Below, piece after piece: positions 30,149-39,805 of a DNA stretch of 64,000 bases; position 1 is the stretch's first letter, and each line of letters opens with the position of its first letter. Origin of the DNA: Candidatus Competibacteraceae bacterium (GTDB lineage: Bacteria; Pseudomonadota; Gammaproteobacteria; Competibacterales; Competibacteraceae); the NCBI GenBank assembly GCA_003989065.1, contig RXIW01000001.1, forward strand, positions 152,803-216,802, written 5' to 3'. Made by a program: the position numbers and the translations under genes. The notes beneath the pieces are model-generated. The model searched no databases, was not told the origin of the DNA, and saw only the letters and a list, made by a program, of their open reading frames with translations.

Positions 30149-30601
30149 ATGTCAGACATCGACACCCTGGAAGCCAACAAGGCCCTGGTCCGGCAGAATT
30201 TCGAAGTCATCTGGAGTCAGGGCAACCTGAAAGCCGCCGACGACATCATCGCCCCCGATTATGTCGGCCATATCGCCACTCTGCCGGAAGCGGTGCGCGG
30301 CGTCGCAGCGTTCAAGCAAGTGATCACCCTCTATCACTTCTCTTCCCCCGACATCCACTTCGACATCCAGGATCAAATTGCGGAAGGCAACAAGGTCGCC
30401 ACCCGTTGGATCGCCCGCGGCACCCATCAGGGCGAATTCATGGGCGTCGCGGCCAGCGGTCAGCGGCTGTCCGTCAGCGGCATGAGTCTGCACCGCATCG
30501 AAAACGGCCGCATCCAGGAATCCTGGGACGACTGGGATGCGCTGAGCATGCTGCAGAGCATCGCCGAAGACATCTTCCAACCCTTGTCGATGCGGCTCTA
30601 G
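30149..30601 (+). CDS. SnoaL-like ester cyclase family protein
   Basis: 150 aa NTF2-like fold. It opens with EANKALVRQNFEVIWSQGNLKAADDIIAPDYVGH, the family pattern, and has KVATRWIARGTHQGEFMGVAASGQRLSVSGMSLHRIENGRI and ESWDDWDALSMLQ near the end. Such proteins are SnoaL-like cyclases or uncharacterised hydrolases and isomerases; no pathway is evident. AAGGAG lies 8 bp before the ATG. It is a stand-alone gene between the acetyl-CoA hydrolase (divergent) and the YheT-like hydrolase. Confidence 0.8.
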   Translation: MSDIDTLEANKALVRQNFEVIWSQGNLKAADDIIAPDYVGHIATLPEAVRGVAAFKQVITLYHFSSPDIHFDIQDQIAEGNKVATRWIARGTHQGEFMGVAASGQRLSVSGMSLHRIENGRIQESWDDWDALSMLQSIAEDIFQPLSMRL

Positions 30602-30719
30602 CCGATCCGCCTTCGACCCGTCGCCTCTCCGGCCCAGCCCTGCGAGGCACATCCGGTCGATCCGGCGGCTCTCCGACCCGTGTGCTCCCGCCGCTCCATC
30701 CCCACGCGCTCCCAGCGTC

Positions 30720-31817
30720 ATGCCGTCCGCTGACTTTCAGCCCGCCTGGTGGCTGCCCGGCCCCCATGCCCAGACCCTATGGTCGACGCTCTGCCGACGG
30801 CGGCCGCGACTGGCCCTGCGGCGCGAGCATCTGGAGCTGCCGGATGGGGATTTTCTGGATCTGGACTGGAGCCCAGGCGATCGAGGTCCTCTCACGCTCA
30901 TCCTGCATGGCTTGGAAGGCTCCAGCGACTCCCACTATGCACGCGGGTTGCTGGCGGCCCTGGTCCAGTGCGGTTGGCGGGGGGTAGTGATGCATTTTCG
31001 CGGCTGCAGCGGCCAGCACAATCGCCTGGCCCGACGCTATTGCGCGGCCGATACCGCCGATATAGCCTACGTAGCCCGCTGGCTGCGCCAGCAAGAACCG
31101 AATACGCCTCTGGCCGCCGTCGGTTATTCGCTAGGCGGCAACGCCCTGCTCAAGTGGCTGGGCGAGGCCGGCGCCGACCTCCCCCTGTGCGCCGCCGCAG
31201 CGGTGTCTGTGCCGTTCCTGCTCGACGCCACCGCCCAACGGCTGGGGCAGGGCTTTTCCCAGCTGTACCAATTGCACCTGTTGCGTGAGCTCAAGCGCAA
31301 CTATCGCGATAAATTCCACCACCGCTCGGATGGCCCCATACCCATGGCCCAGCTCGCGGAACTGCACGATTTCTACGCCTTCGACGATCGTATTACCGCG
31401 CCCCTGCATGGCTTCGCTGACGCCCGCGACTACTATGCCCGCGCCAGCTGCCGACCATTCCTGCGCCAGATCGCCATCCCGACCCTGATCCTGCATGCGC
31501 TGGACGACCCCTTCATGTTCCCGGACGTGGCGCCAGACGCCCAGGAGTTGTCGGCCAGCGTTCGCCTGGAACTCAGTCGGCATGGCGGCCATGTCGGCTT
31601 CGTCGCCGGACGCTGGCCATGGGCCGCCGAATACTGGCTGGAACAACGCATCCCAGCCTTTCTGGCTTGTCATTGGTCCGATCCGGACGCTGACCGCGCC
31701 CGGCAGCCCCCCCCCATAGCGAACGGTATCCTCACACCCACCGTCAGCTTTTGGCCGTCAGCTTTTCACACACCAGCGCATGCACCCTACCCACCGTTTC
31801 GAAGGTTTCCGCGCTGA
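30720..31817 (+). CDS. YheT-type alpha/beta hydrolase
   Basis: 365 aa in the present reading. The N-terminus FQPAWWLPGPHAQTLWSTL is a YheT/EMB8 hallmark. The nucleophile Ser is in VGYSLGGNALLKWLGE, the Asp in LHALDDPFM and the His in RHGGHVGFV; the oxyanion side is LILHGLEGSSDSHYARGL. Substrates are lipid esters in the few studied members. The last ~45 codons after ACHWSD are unlike the family and run into the convergent acyl carrier protein gene. A tract of nine C at 31707-31715 lies just there: with eight C a TAG would end the protein at about 31718, so the true 3' end is uncertain. Confidence 0.85.
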   Translation: MPSADFQPAWWLPGPHAQTLWSTLCRRRPRLALRREHLELPDGDFLDLDWSPGDRGPLTLILHGLEGSSDSHYARGLLAALVQCGWRGVVMHFRGCSGQHNRLARRYCAADTADIAYVARWLRQQEPNTPLAAVGYSLGGNALLKWLGEAGADLPLCAAAAVSVPFLLDATAQRLGQGFSQLYQLHLLRELKRNYRDKFHHRSDGPIPMAQLAELHDFYAFDDRITAPLHGFADARDYYARASCRPFLRQIAIPTLILHALDDPFMFPDVAPDAQELSASVRLELSRHGGHVGFVAGRWPWAAEYWLEQRIPAFLACHWSDPDADRARQPPPIANGILTPTVSFWPSAFHTPAHAPYPPFRRFPR

Positions 31818-32001
31818 TTTCGTCATCGGCGATCTGCAGGTCGAATCGTTCCTCCAAGGCACTGATCAGCGTCACCACCGCCATCGAGTCGAATTCCGGA
31901 ATACTGCCCAGCAGGGGGGTATTCGGCTCCAGCTTCCCGACCCGATCGCCCAATTGCAGGATCTCGCCGATCAACTGCCGTATCTCTTCGAACTCGACCA
32001 T
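31744..32001 (-). CDS. Acyl carrier protein (stand-alone)
   Basis: 85 aa four-helix carrier domain. The phosphopantetheine-bearing Ser is in PEFDSMAVVTLISALEERF (DSM at about residue 39), with LGSIPEFDSM replacing the DSL of fatty-acid ACP, so it is probably a specialised carrier. GGAG lies 9 bp before the ATG. No ketosynthase, adenylation protein or other fatty-acid gene is nearby. It lies 230 bp downstream of tssH on the same strand and could share its transcript. Its partner is unknown. Confidence 0.85.
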   Translation of the reverse strand: MVEFEEIRQLIGEILQLGDRVGKLEPNTPLLGSIPEFDSMAVVTLISALEERFDLQIADDEISAETFETVGRVHALVCEKLTAKS

Positions 32002-32231
32002 CGAGACCGTCTCCAGGAGTGAGAAATCTAAAGTTATCGCGCGATCCTGGAAGCCAGCCAGCCGCCGTCCGCGCATAGAGGCCGTCAAGATAGCGTCGCT
32101 GTCGGCAAGAATCCAGCCACGAGTTGAATATCGACGGTCGATACGGTCGGTTTGCCACCCTCCTCCACTCTGGTCGGCTATGGCCAGCACCGGCCAGGAG
32201 CGTCCCGGCCGTATCCACCCCCGAGGCACCC

Positions 32232-34916
32232 CTACTCGAACTGGTAGGCGAAATCGCCGTCCTGCGCCTGGATTCGCACCCGCGCCACCGGCTTGCCTTC
32301 CACCATCCGGGTCAGGAATTCCTGGGAAATCGCCGGCAGCACGGTATTGGTCAGGATGGCGTCGATCATGCGTCCGCCGCTGTCGAGTTCGGTGCAGCGA
32401 CTGACGATGAGCTTGACCACCGCATCGTCGTACTCGAAAGGCACCTTGTGGTTGTCCCGGATCCGCTTCTCGATCCGCCCCAGCTGCAGGCGGACGATAT
32501 CGCCGATCATTTCGTCGCTGAGCGGATAGTAGGGAATGGTCACCAGCCGACCGAGTAGAGCTGGCGGAAACACCTTCAGCAACGGTTCGCGCAGGGCCTT
32601 GCTCAAGCCTTCCGGCTCGGGCAGCAGCTCGGGGTCCTTGCACATGTTCATGATCAGGTCGGTGCCGACATTGGTGGTCAGCAAAATCAACGTATTCTTG
32701 AAGTCGATCAGCCGTCCTTCACCGTCTTCCATCCAGCCCTTGTCGAACACCTGGAAGAAGATCTCGTGCACATCGTGGTGGGCCTTTTCCACCTCGTCCA
32801 GCAACACCACGCTGTAGGGCCGCCGCCGCACCGCCTCGGTCAACACCCCGCCTTCGCCGTAACCGACATAGCCCGGCGGAGCGCCCTTGAGGGTGGAAAC
32901 GGTGTGCGCTTCCTGGAACTCGCTCATGTTGATGGTGATGACGTTCTGCTCGCCACCGTAGAGTGCTTCGGCCAGGGTCAAGGCCGTTTCGGTCTTGCCC
33001 ACGCCGGACGGCCCCGCCAGCATGAACACGCCGATCGGTTTGTTGGGATTATCCAGGGCCGCCCGCGACGTCTGGATGCGGCGGGCGATCATCTCCAGGG
33101 CGTGGCGCTGGCCGATGATGCGTCGATTGAGAAGGTCGGCCAGATTCAGCACCGTTTCGATTTCGTTCTTGACCATGCGTCCGACCGGGATGCCGGTCCA
33201 GTCGGCCACCACCGAGGCCACGGCCTGGGCGTCCACACTGGGCAGAATCAGCGGCATCTCCCCCTGCAGGGTATGCAACTGGGTCTGGAGATCCTGCAAC
33301 TCCGCCAGCCAGGTCTGGCGTTGCGGATCGGGCTCGCTCGCCGCGTCGGCCTCGACCGCGCCGCCCTCGCCGCGCAGTTTGGCGCGTAGCTCCAGAATGG
33401 CATCGACCAGATTCTTTTCCTCCTGCCAGCGGGCTTCCAGCGCCGTCAAACGGTCCTGCTCGGCCTGTAGCTTCTCGGTGGCCGCAGCCTGGCGCTGGGC
33501 GGTGTCGATGCCGACCGCCGCTTCCCGGCCAATGATCTCCAATTCGATCTGCAAACCCTCGATGCGACGGCGACAGTCCTCCACTTCGGCTGGCACCGCG
33601 TGCAGGCTGATCGCCACCCGGGCCGCAGCGGTATCCAGCAAGCTGACCGCCTTGTCCGGCAACTGGCGGGCCGGGATGTAACGATGGGACAATTTGACCG
33701 ACGCCTCCAGCGCCTCATCGAGAATCTGCACCCGATGATGCTTCTCCATGGTAGTGACCATGCCGCGCATCATCAGGATGGCCTTGTCTTCGCTGGGCTC
33801 GCCGACCTGCACCACCTGGAAGCGGCGGGTCAGGGCCGGATCCTTCTCGATGTGTTTCTTGTACTCGGCCCAGGTGGTGGCGGCGATGGTGCGCAACTTG
33901 CCCCGAGCCAGCGCCGGCTTGAGCAGGTTGGCGGCATCGCCGGTGCCGGCCGCGCCGCCGGCCCCCACCAGGGTATGGGCCTCGTCGATGAACAGGATGA
34001 TCGGCTTGGGCGAGGACTGCACTTCGTCGATGACCTGGCGCAACCGGTTCTCGAATTCGCCCTTCATGCTGGCCCCGGCCTGCAACAACCCGACGTCCAG
34101 CACGCGCAAAGTCACGTCCTTGAGCGGCGGCGGCACGTCGCCGGCGGCGATGCGCTGGGCGAAACCCTCGACCACGGCGGTCTTGCCGACGCCCGCTTCG
34201 CCGGTCAGGATCGGATTGTTCTGGCGACGGCGCATCAAGATATCGACGATCTGGCGGATCTCCTCGTCGCGGCCGACGATGGGGTCCAGTTCGCCGCTGC
34301 GCGCCCGTTCGGTTAGATCGACCGAAAACCGCTTCAACGCTTCTTCCTTGCCCATCTGGGGCGGAGCCATCGCCTCGCTGGCCTCACCGGGCGCGGCGCC
34401 ACCGCCGACCTGGGAACCATCGGCGGCCCGCAGGCCGGCCTCCGGCGATGCGGCCACGATGTCGACAAAGCGCTCCATCAACGTATCCAGCTTGACCTTG
34501 TCGAATTCGCGGGAAATGGCCAGCAGCGCATTGCGCAAATCGGGCGTCTTCAGCATCCCGATCAGCAAATGGCCGGTTCGCACCTGGGAATCGCCGAACA
34601 TCAGCGTGGCGTAGACCCAGGATTCCTTCACCGCCGTATCGACATGGGCGGACAGATCGGAAATGGCGGTAGCCCCGCGCGGCAGACGATCCAGGGCCTC
34701 AGTGAAATCCCTAGCCAGCTTGGAAGGATTCAGGCCGAACTGCTGGATGGCTCGATGCAGATCCGAATCCGGCAATTGCAGGATCTGATGCAGCCAGTGC
34801 ACTAGCTCCACGTAGGGATTGCCCCGCAGCTTGCAGAACACGGTGGCGCTTTCGATGGCTTTGTAGCCCAGGCTGTTCAACTTCCCGAATAAGGCGACGC
34901 GACTGATTTCGGCCAT
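32232..34916 (-). CDS. tssH: T6SS contraction-recycling ATPase TssH (ClpV)
   Basis: A AAA+ disassembly machine that strips contracted TssB/TssC sheaths in the cytosol. 894 aa. The N-domain starts MAEISRVALFGKLNSLGYKA. Walker A motifs are GEAGVGKT at 239-246 and GPSGVGKT at 635-642. A coiled middle domain (about 445-510) separates the modules, as in ClpB. No ClpP-docking IGF/IGL tripeptide is seen where ClpA has it, in agreement with ClpV. It is the last tss gene of the reverse-strand block, 67 bp after tssG. Confidence 0.96.
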   Translation of the reverse strand: MAEISRVALFGKLNSLGYKAIESATVFCKLRGNPYVELVHWLHQILQLPDSDLHRAIQQFGLNPSKLARDFTEALDRLPRGATAISDLSAHVDTAVKESWVYATLMFGDSQVRTGHLLIGMLKTPDLRNALLAISREFDKVKLDTLMERFVDIVAASPEAGLRAADGSQVGGGAAPGEASEAMAPPQMGKEEALKRFSVDLTERARSGELDPIVGRDEEIRQIVDILMRRRQNNPILTGEAGVGKTAVVEGFAQRIAAGDVPPPLKDVTLRVLDVGLLQAGASMKGEFENRLRQVIDEVQSSPKPIILFIDEAHTLVGAGGAAGTGDAANLLKPALARGKLRTIAATTWAEYKKHIEKDPALTRRFQVVQVGEPSEDKAILMMRGMVTTMEKHHRVQILDEALEASVKLSHRYIPARQLPDKAVSLLDTAAARVAISLHAVPAEVEDCRRRIEGLQIELEIIGREAAVGIDTAQRQAAATEKLQAEQDRLTALEARWQEEKNLVDAILELRAKLRGEGGAVEADAASEPDPQRQTWLAELQDLQTQLHTLQGEMPLILPSVDAQAVASVVADWTGIPVGRMVKNEIETVLNLADLLNRRIIGQRHALEMIARRIQTSRAALDNPNKPIGVFMLAGPSGVGKTETALTLAEALYGGEQNVITINMSEFQEAHTVSTLKGAPPGYVGYGEGGVLTEAVRRRPYSVVLLDEVEKAHHDVHEIFFQVFDKGWMEDGEGRLIDFKNTLILLTTNVGTDLIMNMCKDPELLPEPEGLSKALREPLLKVFPPALLGRLVTIPYYPLSDEMIGDIVRLQLGRIEKRIRDNHKVPFEYDDAVVKLIVSRCTELDSGGRMIDAILTNTVLPAISQEFLTRMVEGKPVARVRIQAQDGDFAYQFE

Positions 34917-34983
34917 TGCGGAGGACTCCAAGCGTTAAATTGCGGTCAAGGGGTAGACGTCGAACGGACGCATCCAACCCCGA

Positions 34984-36015
34984 TCAGCTGCAGTAGGTCA
35001 CGGCATCCAGCTTCAATTCGTCGGCGTCATGCTCCGGAGGCTGACTGTTCAGCCAGGTGGTCCAACCCAGCCGCGAGCCTTCGCCCAGGGCCAGCGGAGG
35101 CACTTCCTCCTTCCTGAGCACCAGGTTGACGTCCCATAGCAACTCGTCGCCGATGTAGTTGCGCACCCAATCCACCAGTCGGCGCAGGCTGTCGCTGCCC
35201 GGCAGGAAGCGCTGGAAATCCGCCAGCCCCATCGGCCCCATGACGATCCGAAAGCGGTATTGGCAATCCCAGACCCGTTCGCCGATCACCGCCGTCATGC
35301 CGAGCAGGCCGGTTTCCGGGCTTTCGCCCAGGCGGCAGCGGCTGACTTCCGCCAGCGGCAACCAGTGGCCGACGAAGGTCTCGATCATGGCTGGCAGCTT
35401 GAAGAAGTCGGCCAGAATGGCTTCCAGGCCCTCGGCATTGCGGATCGGGTTGCTCAGACGGCCGGCATAGTGGAATTTGGCCAAGTCGGGGACTGCATCC
35501 CGCTGCCACAGCGACGGCATCCCCAGCCCGAACGATGCGCCGACATAGACATTGAAGCGATCGGTTTCCGGCCGGTCGAAGCTGACGGTCGGTTGCGTAT
35601 CCGCCCAGGCCCGATAGAACAGACACAGCATCCGGTGGTGGAACACGTCGGCGAAACGGGCCAGGGTGTGGTCGCCGACATTCCGGCTGCGATCGCGCAC
35701 GTACTCGGTCAGGTGCAGGGGCAACGGACCGTTGGGGCCAAACAAGCCCAGGAAATATTCGGTCAGCCGCGCCGGCCGCTCCTCGTCGCCGGGCTGGAAC
35801 CCCGCCAGGGTAGACGGGGCGAAGGCCAGGGATGGCTCCTGCGCCAGTCGGACCGGATCCTCAGCCAAGCGCGATGATTTGCCCAGGCGCGGCTGCTCGC
35901 GATACAGACATTCCAGCCGACGCAGGGCTTGGAAGAAATGAAACGCATACGGCTCGCGCCTGAGCGCTTCGAGCAGGGCTACAGCGTATGCCGACGTCCG
36001 ATCCGGGCTGGCCAT
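34984..36015 (-). CDS. tssG: T6SS baseplate protein TssG
   Basis: 343 aa (VasB/ImpH family), part of the TssEFGK baseplate wedge. Recognisable segments are REPYAFHFFQALRRLECLY at the N-terminus, LTEYFLGLFGPNGPLPLHLTEYVRDR and the central DFFKLPAMIETFVGHWLPL. It overlaps the end of tssF by 37 bp, implying coupled translation, consistent with the TssF/TssG complex. Confidence 0.95.
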   Translation of the reverse strand: MASPDRTSAYAVALLEALRREPYAFHFFQALRRLECLYREQPRLGKSSRLAEDPVRLAQEPSLAFAPSTLAGFQPGDEERPARLTEYFLGLFGPNGPLPLHLTEYVRDRSRNVGDHTLARFADVFHHRMLCLFYRAWADTQPTVSFDRPETDRFNVYVGASFGLGMPSLWQRDAVPDLAKFHYAGRLSNPIRNAEGLEAILADFFKLPAMIETFVGHWLPLAEVSRCRLGESPETGLLGMTAVIGERVWDCQYRFRIVMGPMGLADFQRFLPGSDSLRRLVDWVRNYIGDELLWDVNLVLRKEEVPPLALGEGSRLGWTTWLNSQPPEHDADELKLDAVTYCS

Positions 36016-37856
36016 CGAATGATCTCACCCCGCTCGGTCGATCTGACGACCGTCTCTGTGAAGGAATTGATGGAGGCGTACTTGGCGAAGAATTGCTCCA
36101 GTACCGCCCCCAATAGAAAGATACCCGAACCTTCGAAGGCGGCTTCGTCCAGCTTGACGGTGACTTCCAGCCCACGGGCAAAGGCGATCGGACCGGGAAT
36201 CGGCGCGCGTCGGGTGATGGGCGCGGTCTGCACCGATACCACCCCGTCGATCTGTTTACGCACGGAGGTTTCAGCCAGCTCGCCATACAACGCCAGCAGC
36301 TCCCGCAAGGCCACTGCGCCTTGGCGAGCATCGCTGTCGGCGATCGACAGGTAATTCAGGCTCAGATGACTGATCAAACGCCAGGCGGTATCGCCCTGGG
36401 CGTGAGAAGGCCGCGGTTTGGTCGGCCCGGCCAGGGCGCGTATCGCGCTGACTGGCGCGCCGGAGGCCAGGGTAAAATCGGTCTGACCCTGCCCGACTGG
36501 CATGTGCAGCGCCAGATCGCGATTGGTGCACAGGGTCGTAACCGCCAGTTGCCGCAAATTGCCGCGATAGGGCGTCTCACCGGCATCCACCAGCGACAGG
36601 TAGGATTCACTGCCGATATAGCTGGAGCGAGGACCGCTGCGCCGCTGTTGGCTAGACAATTGCCGCGGCAGGCGATGCACCGTGTAGAACGCGCGCTCGC
36701 TGCGCTGGCTGAGTTGATCGTAGCTGGCGTAGAACGGCAGGAATTCCTGCTCGTCGCCCTCGGCGCCGATGCCAGTGACGCTGGCAACCTGATAGACCTC
36801 GAAATCCATCGGCCGACTACGATCCACCACCACATGATGCTCGGCGAACTGGTCGCTCAGGTGAATCCGGTCGGCCCGCTTGGGAAACAGGTTGATGGCT
36901 GGGGCGCAGAACAAGGCGAAGTTGGCGGCGGACACCGTGGTTTCCAGCAGTGGATCGGCCCGATCGAGCAGCACCAGAATCTCCAGCTCCTGACCGGCAC
37001 AGCGACGGACCGCCGGACCCAGCCCGGCCAGCTCCACAAACAGATAGCGCTGCGGAAAGGCGAAATACTCGTGCAACAGCCGATAGCCCTGGAACGAAGG
37101 AGCGGTGAAGGGCAACAACGCCTGCTCTTGGTCGAAGCCCATGCGGCGAAGAGCGCTGCTCGGCGCCACCTCGTACCAGGGCGCCGGACGCTGGCCCGGC
37201 CGCACGATCAGCCCCACGGCATTGGTCAACAATTGCTCGTACAACCGCATCGGCAGGGCGTCACTACCGTGCAGGTACAACACCAACCGCTCCAGAGCCA
37301 GCTTGTTGAACGGCAACCCCGGCAAGGTGGTGCGCAAGCGCAGCCGGATGCCGGCCCGCACCTTGGACAATTCCGGCAGATCGAGCTGCGCCACCGGCTC
37401 CTTGCCGGCGAAATACTGCGCTTCGGTAATTTCCAGCGGCCACAGGGTCACCGGCTGCGCGGTGCGATACTCGCAGACTGTCCGCTCGCCCTTGCCCAAC
37501 AGGCTGAACAAGGCATGGTCGCGGGGAATGGCGAAGCCCCCTTCCAGAGAGCCCTCGGTCGGATCCGGCTGAAACTGGGCCACCACCATCGAGGGGGTTG
37601 GCGTCAGGTAGTGCGGATAGATGATCTCCAGCAGATGTCGGGTAAAACGCGGGAATTCAGCATCGATCTTGAGTTGCACCCGCGCGGCTAGGAAACTGAA
37701 TCCTTCCAGCAGGCGCTCGACATAAGGATCGGCGCATTCGAATTCCTCCAGTCCCAGTCGGCCGGCGATCTTGGGAAATTCGCGCGCGAACTCGCTCCCC
37801 ATCTCGCGCAGGAACTGCAGTTCCCGATTGTAATATTGCAGAAGGTGGGGATGCAT
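35979..37856 (-). CDS. tssF: T6SS baseplate protein TssF
   Basis: 625 aa (VasA/ImpG family). The start MHPHLLQYYNRELQFLREMG with EFAREFPKIAGRLGLE and DPYVERLLEGFSFLAARVQLKID is diagnostic. The start at 37856 overlaps the tssE stop by one base. It is the largest baseplate wedge protein and works with TssG, TssE and TssK. Confidence 0.96.
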   Translation of the reverse strand: MHPHLLQYYNRELQFLREMGSEFAREFPKIAGRLGLEEFECADPYVERLLEGFSFLAARVQLKIDAEFPRFTRHLLEIIYPHYLTPTPSMVVAQFQPDPTEGSLEGGFAIPRDHALFSLLGKGERTVCEYRTAQPVTLWPLEITEAQYFAGKEPVAQLDLPELSKVRAGIRLRLRTTLPGLPFNKLALERLVLYLHGSDALPMRLYEQLLTNAVGLIVRPGQRPAPWYEVAPSSALRRMGFDQEQALLPFTAPSFQGYRLLHEYFAFPQRYLFVELAGLGPAVRRCAGQELEILVLLDRADPLLETTVSAANFALFCAPAINLFPKRADRIHLSDQFAEHHVVVDRSRPMDFEVYQVASVTGIGAEGDEQEFLPFYASYDQLSQRSERAFYTVHRLPRQLSSQQRRSGPRSSYIGSESYLSLVDAGETPYRGNLRQLAVTTLCTNRDLALHMPVGQGQTDFTLASGAPVSAIRALAGPTKPRPSHAQGDTAWRLISHLSLNYLSIADSDARQGAVALRELLALYGELAETSVRKQIDGVVSVQTAPITRRAPIPGPIAFARGLEVTVKLDEAAFEGSGIFLLGAVLEQFFAKYASINSFTETVVRSTERGEIIRWPARIGRRHTL

Positions 37857-38371
37857 CAGCGCACACTCACGGAATTGCCTTGTTCGACCTTGACCTGGCC
37901 GGTTTCCAGATCGATTTCGGTTTTCAGGAACAGCTGCAGGGGCACGGGCTGCGCCCACAAGTCGCCGCTGATTTCGAAAGTCAGGGTATTGTGGCCCATC
38001 AACTCCTTGTCCACGATCACCCGAACCGCCACCGTATTCCTCAGGATGCGGGGTTCGAAATCCCAGATCGTTTGTCGCAAGGTGGCTTCCAGATCATGGA
38101 CGTCGATGTTTTGCGCCACGCTGCCCGACAGCGGCGGCAGGCCAAAATTGATGACGGAATGCTGAGCGAACGGGTAGTGTTCGATCTCCTCCCGCTCCGG
38201 CAAGCACACCGCATTGAACAGCCAGGCCAGATCGCGCAGGACGCATTCCCGCAAACGATTCATGGACAGCACGCGATTCTCGCGTGATTCCTGGGTCTTG
38301 CCCGGATCGTCGTCGGTCAGGCGGTCCAGCAACGACGGTTGCAGGCGTTCCTGGGGGGTCAGTTCGGCCAC
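37856..38371 (-). CDS. tssE: T6SS baseplate protein TssE (gp25-like)
   Basis: 171 aa with the gp25-like fold that nucleates sheath polymerisation. Conserved pieces are SLLDRLTDDDP near the start, LRECVLRDLAWLFNA, NFGLPPLSG and a C-terminal stretch ILRNTVAVRVIVDKEL with a conserved-looking Arg followed by LTFEISGDLWAQP. It sits 10 bp after tagJ and is coupled to tssF. Confidence 0.94.
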   Translation of the reverse strand: MAELTPQERLQPSLLDRLTDDDPGKTQESRENRVLSMNRLRECVLRDLAWLFNAVCLPEREEIEHYPFAQHSVINFGLPPLSGSVAQNIDVHDLEATLRQTIWDFEPRILRNTVAVRVIVDKELMGHNTLTFEISGDLWAQPVPLQLFLKTEIDLETGQVKVEQGNSVSVR

Positions 38372-38381
38372 GGTTCAGCAT

Positions 38382-39215
38382 TCACTCCGCAGCAGCGCCA
38401 AGCGCGCCCGTCTCCGGCGCAGCATCGTCGTCGAGAGTGATCGAGCGAATCTCCAACAGGGGATAGTCGCCGCCATCGGTCGTCAGCAAGCGCTGACCCA
38501 AACCGATAAACGCGTCCCCCTCGTATTCCTGCCATTCGGTTTTCCGCCCGAGCTGAATCGCCGGATCGCTGCTCGTTTCCGAATCCGGATAGCGCGACGG
38601 AATGAAGCCGACGGTTTCTCCGCCGTTACGCCAAGTGAACTGGGCCGGCATCCACACCAGATCGCGTAAATCGGCCGGCGCTTCCAGCTGGATGGCGCGG
38701 ATGCGCTGAAAAGGCACCCAGTAATACCGGCCGTTGATGACCGCCTCGATCACCGGACCCAATCGGGTATCGGCGTCGGCGATCCAGGCAAACGGTTGAC
38801 CGTCCAGGCAACCGGGAGTGGTCGGTGCGGCCTCGAACGCCTGGTCGCGCACGGTCTGGGCCTGGGCATGATGGCCGGTCGCCGTCAGGCGCAAGGACTC
38901 GAACAACAGCGCCAGCCACTGCACCGGATCACCGAAGATCAGCGGTGAACGCTGTCCGGCAAAGACCTGCGCGCGCAGGGCCTCGCAGCGCAGGATTTCA
39001 CGGTAGGTCTGCACCATCGGCAAGGTGCCGGCGTCCAGTTCAGCCAGCACGTTGAGCTGGGTCATGGCCTTTTCCCAGCGACCCAGCACCGCCAGCAACT
39101 GGAACAGGAACACGCGATGCTGGGCGTTGGCTGGCTGCTTGCGAATCTGGTCCTGCAGTTGCTGCAGGGCTAACAGGACATTGCCAGCGCGTAGACTTTC
39201 CTGGGCGATGACCAT
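38382..39215 (-). CDS. tagJ: T6SS accessory protein TagJ (ImpE/SciE type)
   Basis: 277 aa. The N-terminal half is a TPR-like helical region (AGNVLLALQQLQDQIRKQPANAQHRVFLFQLLAVLGRWEKAMTQL) and the C-terminal half is the ImpE domain with FAWIADADTRLGPVIEAVINGRYYWVPF and DLVWMPAQFTWRNGGE. In Pseudomonas TagJ interacts with TssB and modulates ClpV action; its presence marks a sub-lineage of systems. It lies 98 bp after hcp. Confidence 0.92.
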   Translation of the reverse strand: MVIAQESLRAGNVLLALQQLQDQIRKQPANAQHRVFLFQLLAVLGRWEKAMTQLNVLAELDAGTLPMVQTYREILRCEALRAQVFAGQRSPLIFGDPVQWLALLFESLRLTATGHHAQAQTVRDQAFEAAPTTPGCLDGQPFAWIADADTRLGPVIEAVINGRYYWVPFQRIRAIQLEAPADLRDLVWMPAQFTWRNGGETVGFIPSRYPDSETSSDPAIQLGRKTEWQEYEGDAFIGLGQRLLTTDGGDYPLLEIRSITLDDDAAPETGALGAAAE

Positions 39216-39313
39216 CTGACGCTCCCGTCAATAAAGCAAGCCAGCGGCACAGGGCCGCGGGCTTGTCAGTGAGGTTAAGATGCCAGCCATGGCTAGGCTG
39301 GCACTTGCGCAGT

Positions 39314-39805
39314 TTATTCCACCGCGTTGGTTTTGATGTCGAAGGTCTTCGGAATTTCGGTATCCGGCGTACCGTCCGATTTCTGCGGGGTATAGATGTA
39401 CTCGATCTTGGAGAAATTGAGCGAGAAGCTCTCCACCACCAGCTCCGAACCGTCGGAAGGGGCCTGCATCAGGCTGGAGATCAGCACGTCCGACAGCTTG
39501 TACTTGACGTACGGAATCATCGTATTGTCATTGCCGCCGGCCTTGGTGACATGGATCTCGACCGTCGCGAAATGCTGGCCGGAGCACATGAACTGGAACA
39601 TCACCGACGAAGCTTTATCGACATACTTCGACCCCGAGATATCCTGGATGGACACCTTGCCGGCGCCACCGCCCGCACCGATTTGCATGGTGCCGGATTG
39701 GGTGCCACCCATCGCAATGGACAACAGTTCGCACCAGCCCTCGTAACCCTTCTTGGTGGATTCGCCTTCGACGTCGGCAATCTTCATGAACAAGCTAACA
39801 GCCAT
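39314..39805 (-). CDS. hcp: T6SS inner tube protein Hcp (TssD)
   Basis: 163 aa. MAVSLFMKIADVEGESTKKG and the central YVDKASSVMFQFMCSGQHFATVEIHVTKAGG are Hcp1-type signatures. Hexameric rings stack to form the secreted tube. It is the only hcp copy in the window. It is preceded by a 281-bp gap with a sigma-54 promoter, IHF site and palindrome, so it probably heads its own transcript (hcp-tagJ-tssEFGH). Confidence 0.96.
   Translation of the reverse strand: MAVSLFMKIADVEGESTKKGYEGWCELLSIAMGGTQSGTMQIGAGGGAGKVSIQDISGSKYVDKASSVMFQFMCSGQHFATVEIHVTKAGGNDNTMIPYVKYKLSDVLISSLMQAPSDGSELVVESFSLNFSKIEYIYTPQKSDGTPDTEIPKTFDIKTNAVE

Noticed and set aside
32002..32231. Possible extra gene between tssH and the ACP
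   Set aside because: The frame open here has no start with a ribosome binding site and no recognisable sequence; the ACP itself begins at 32001.
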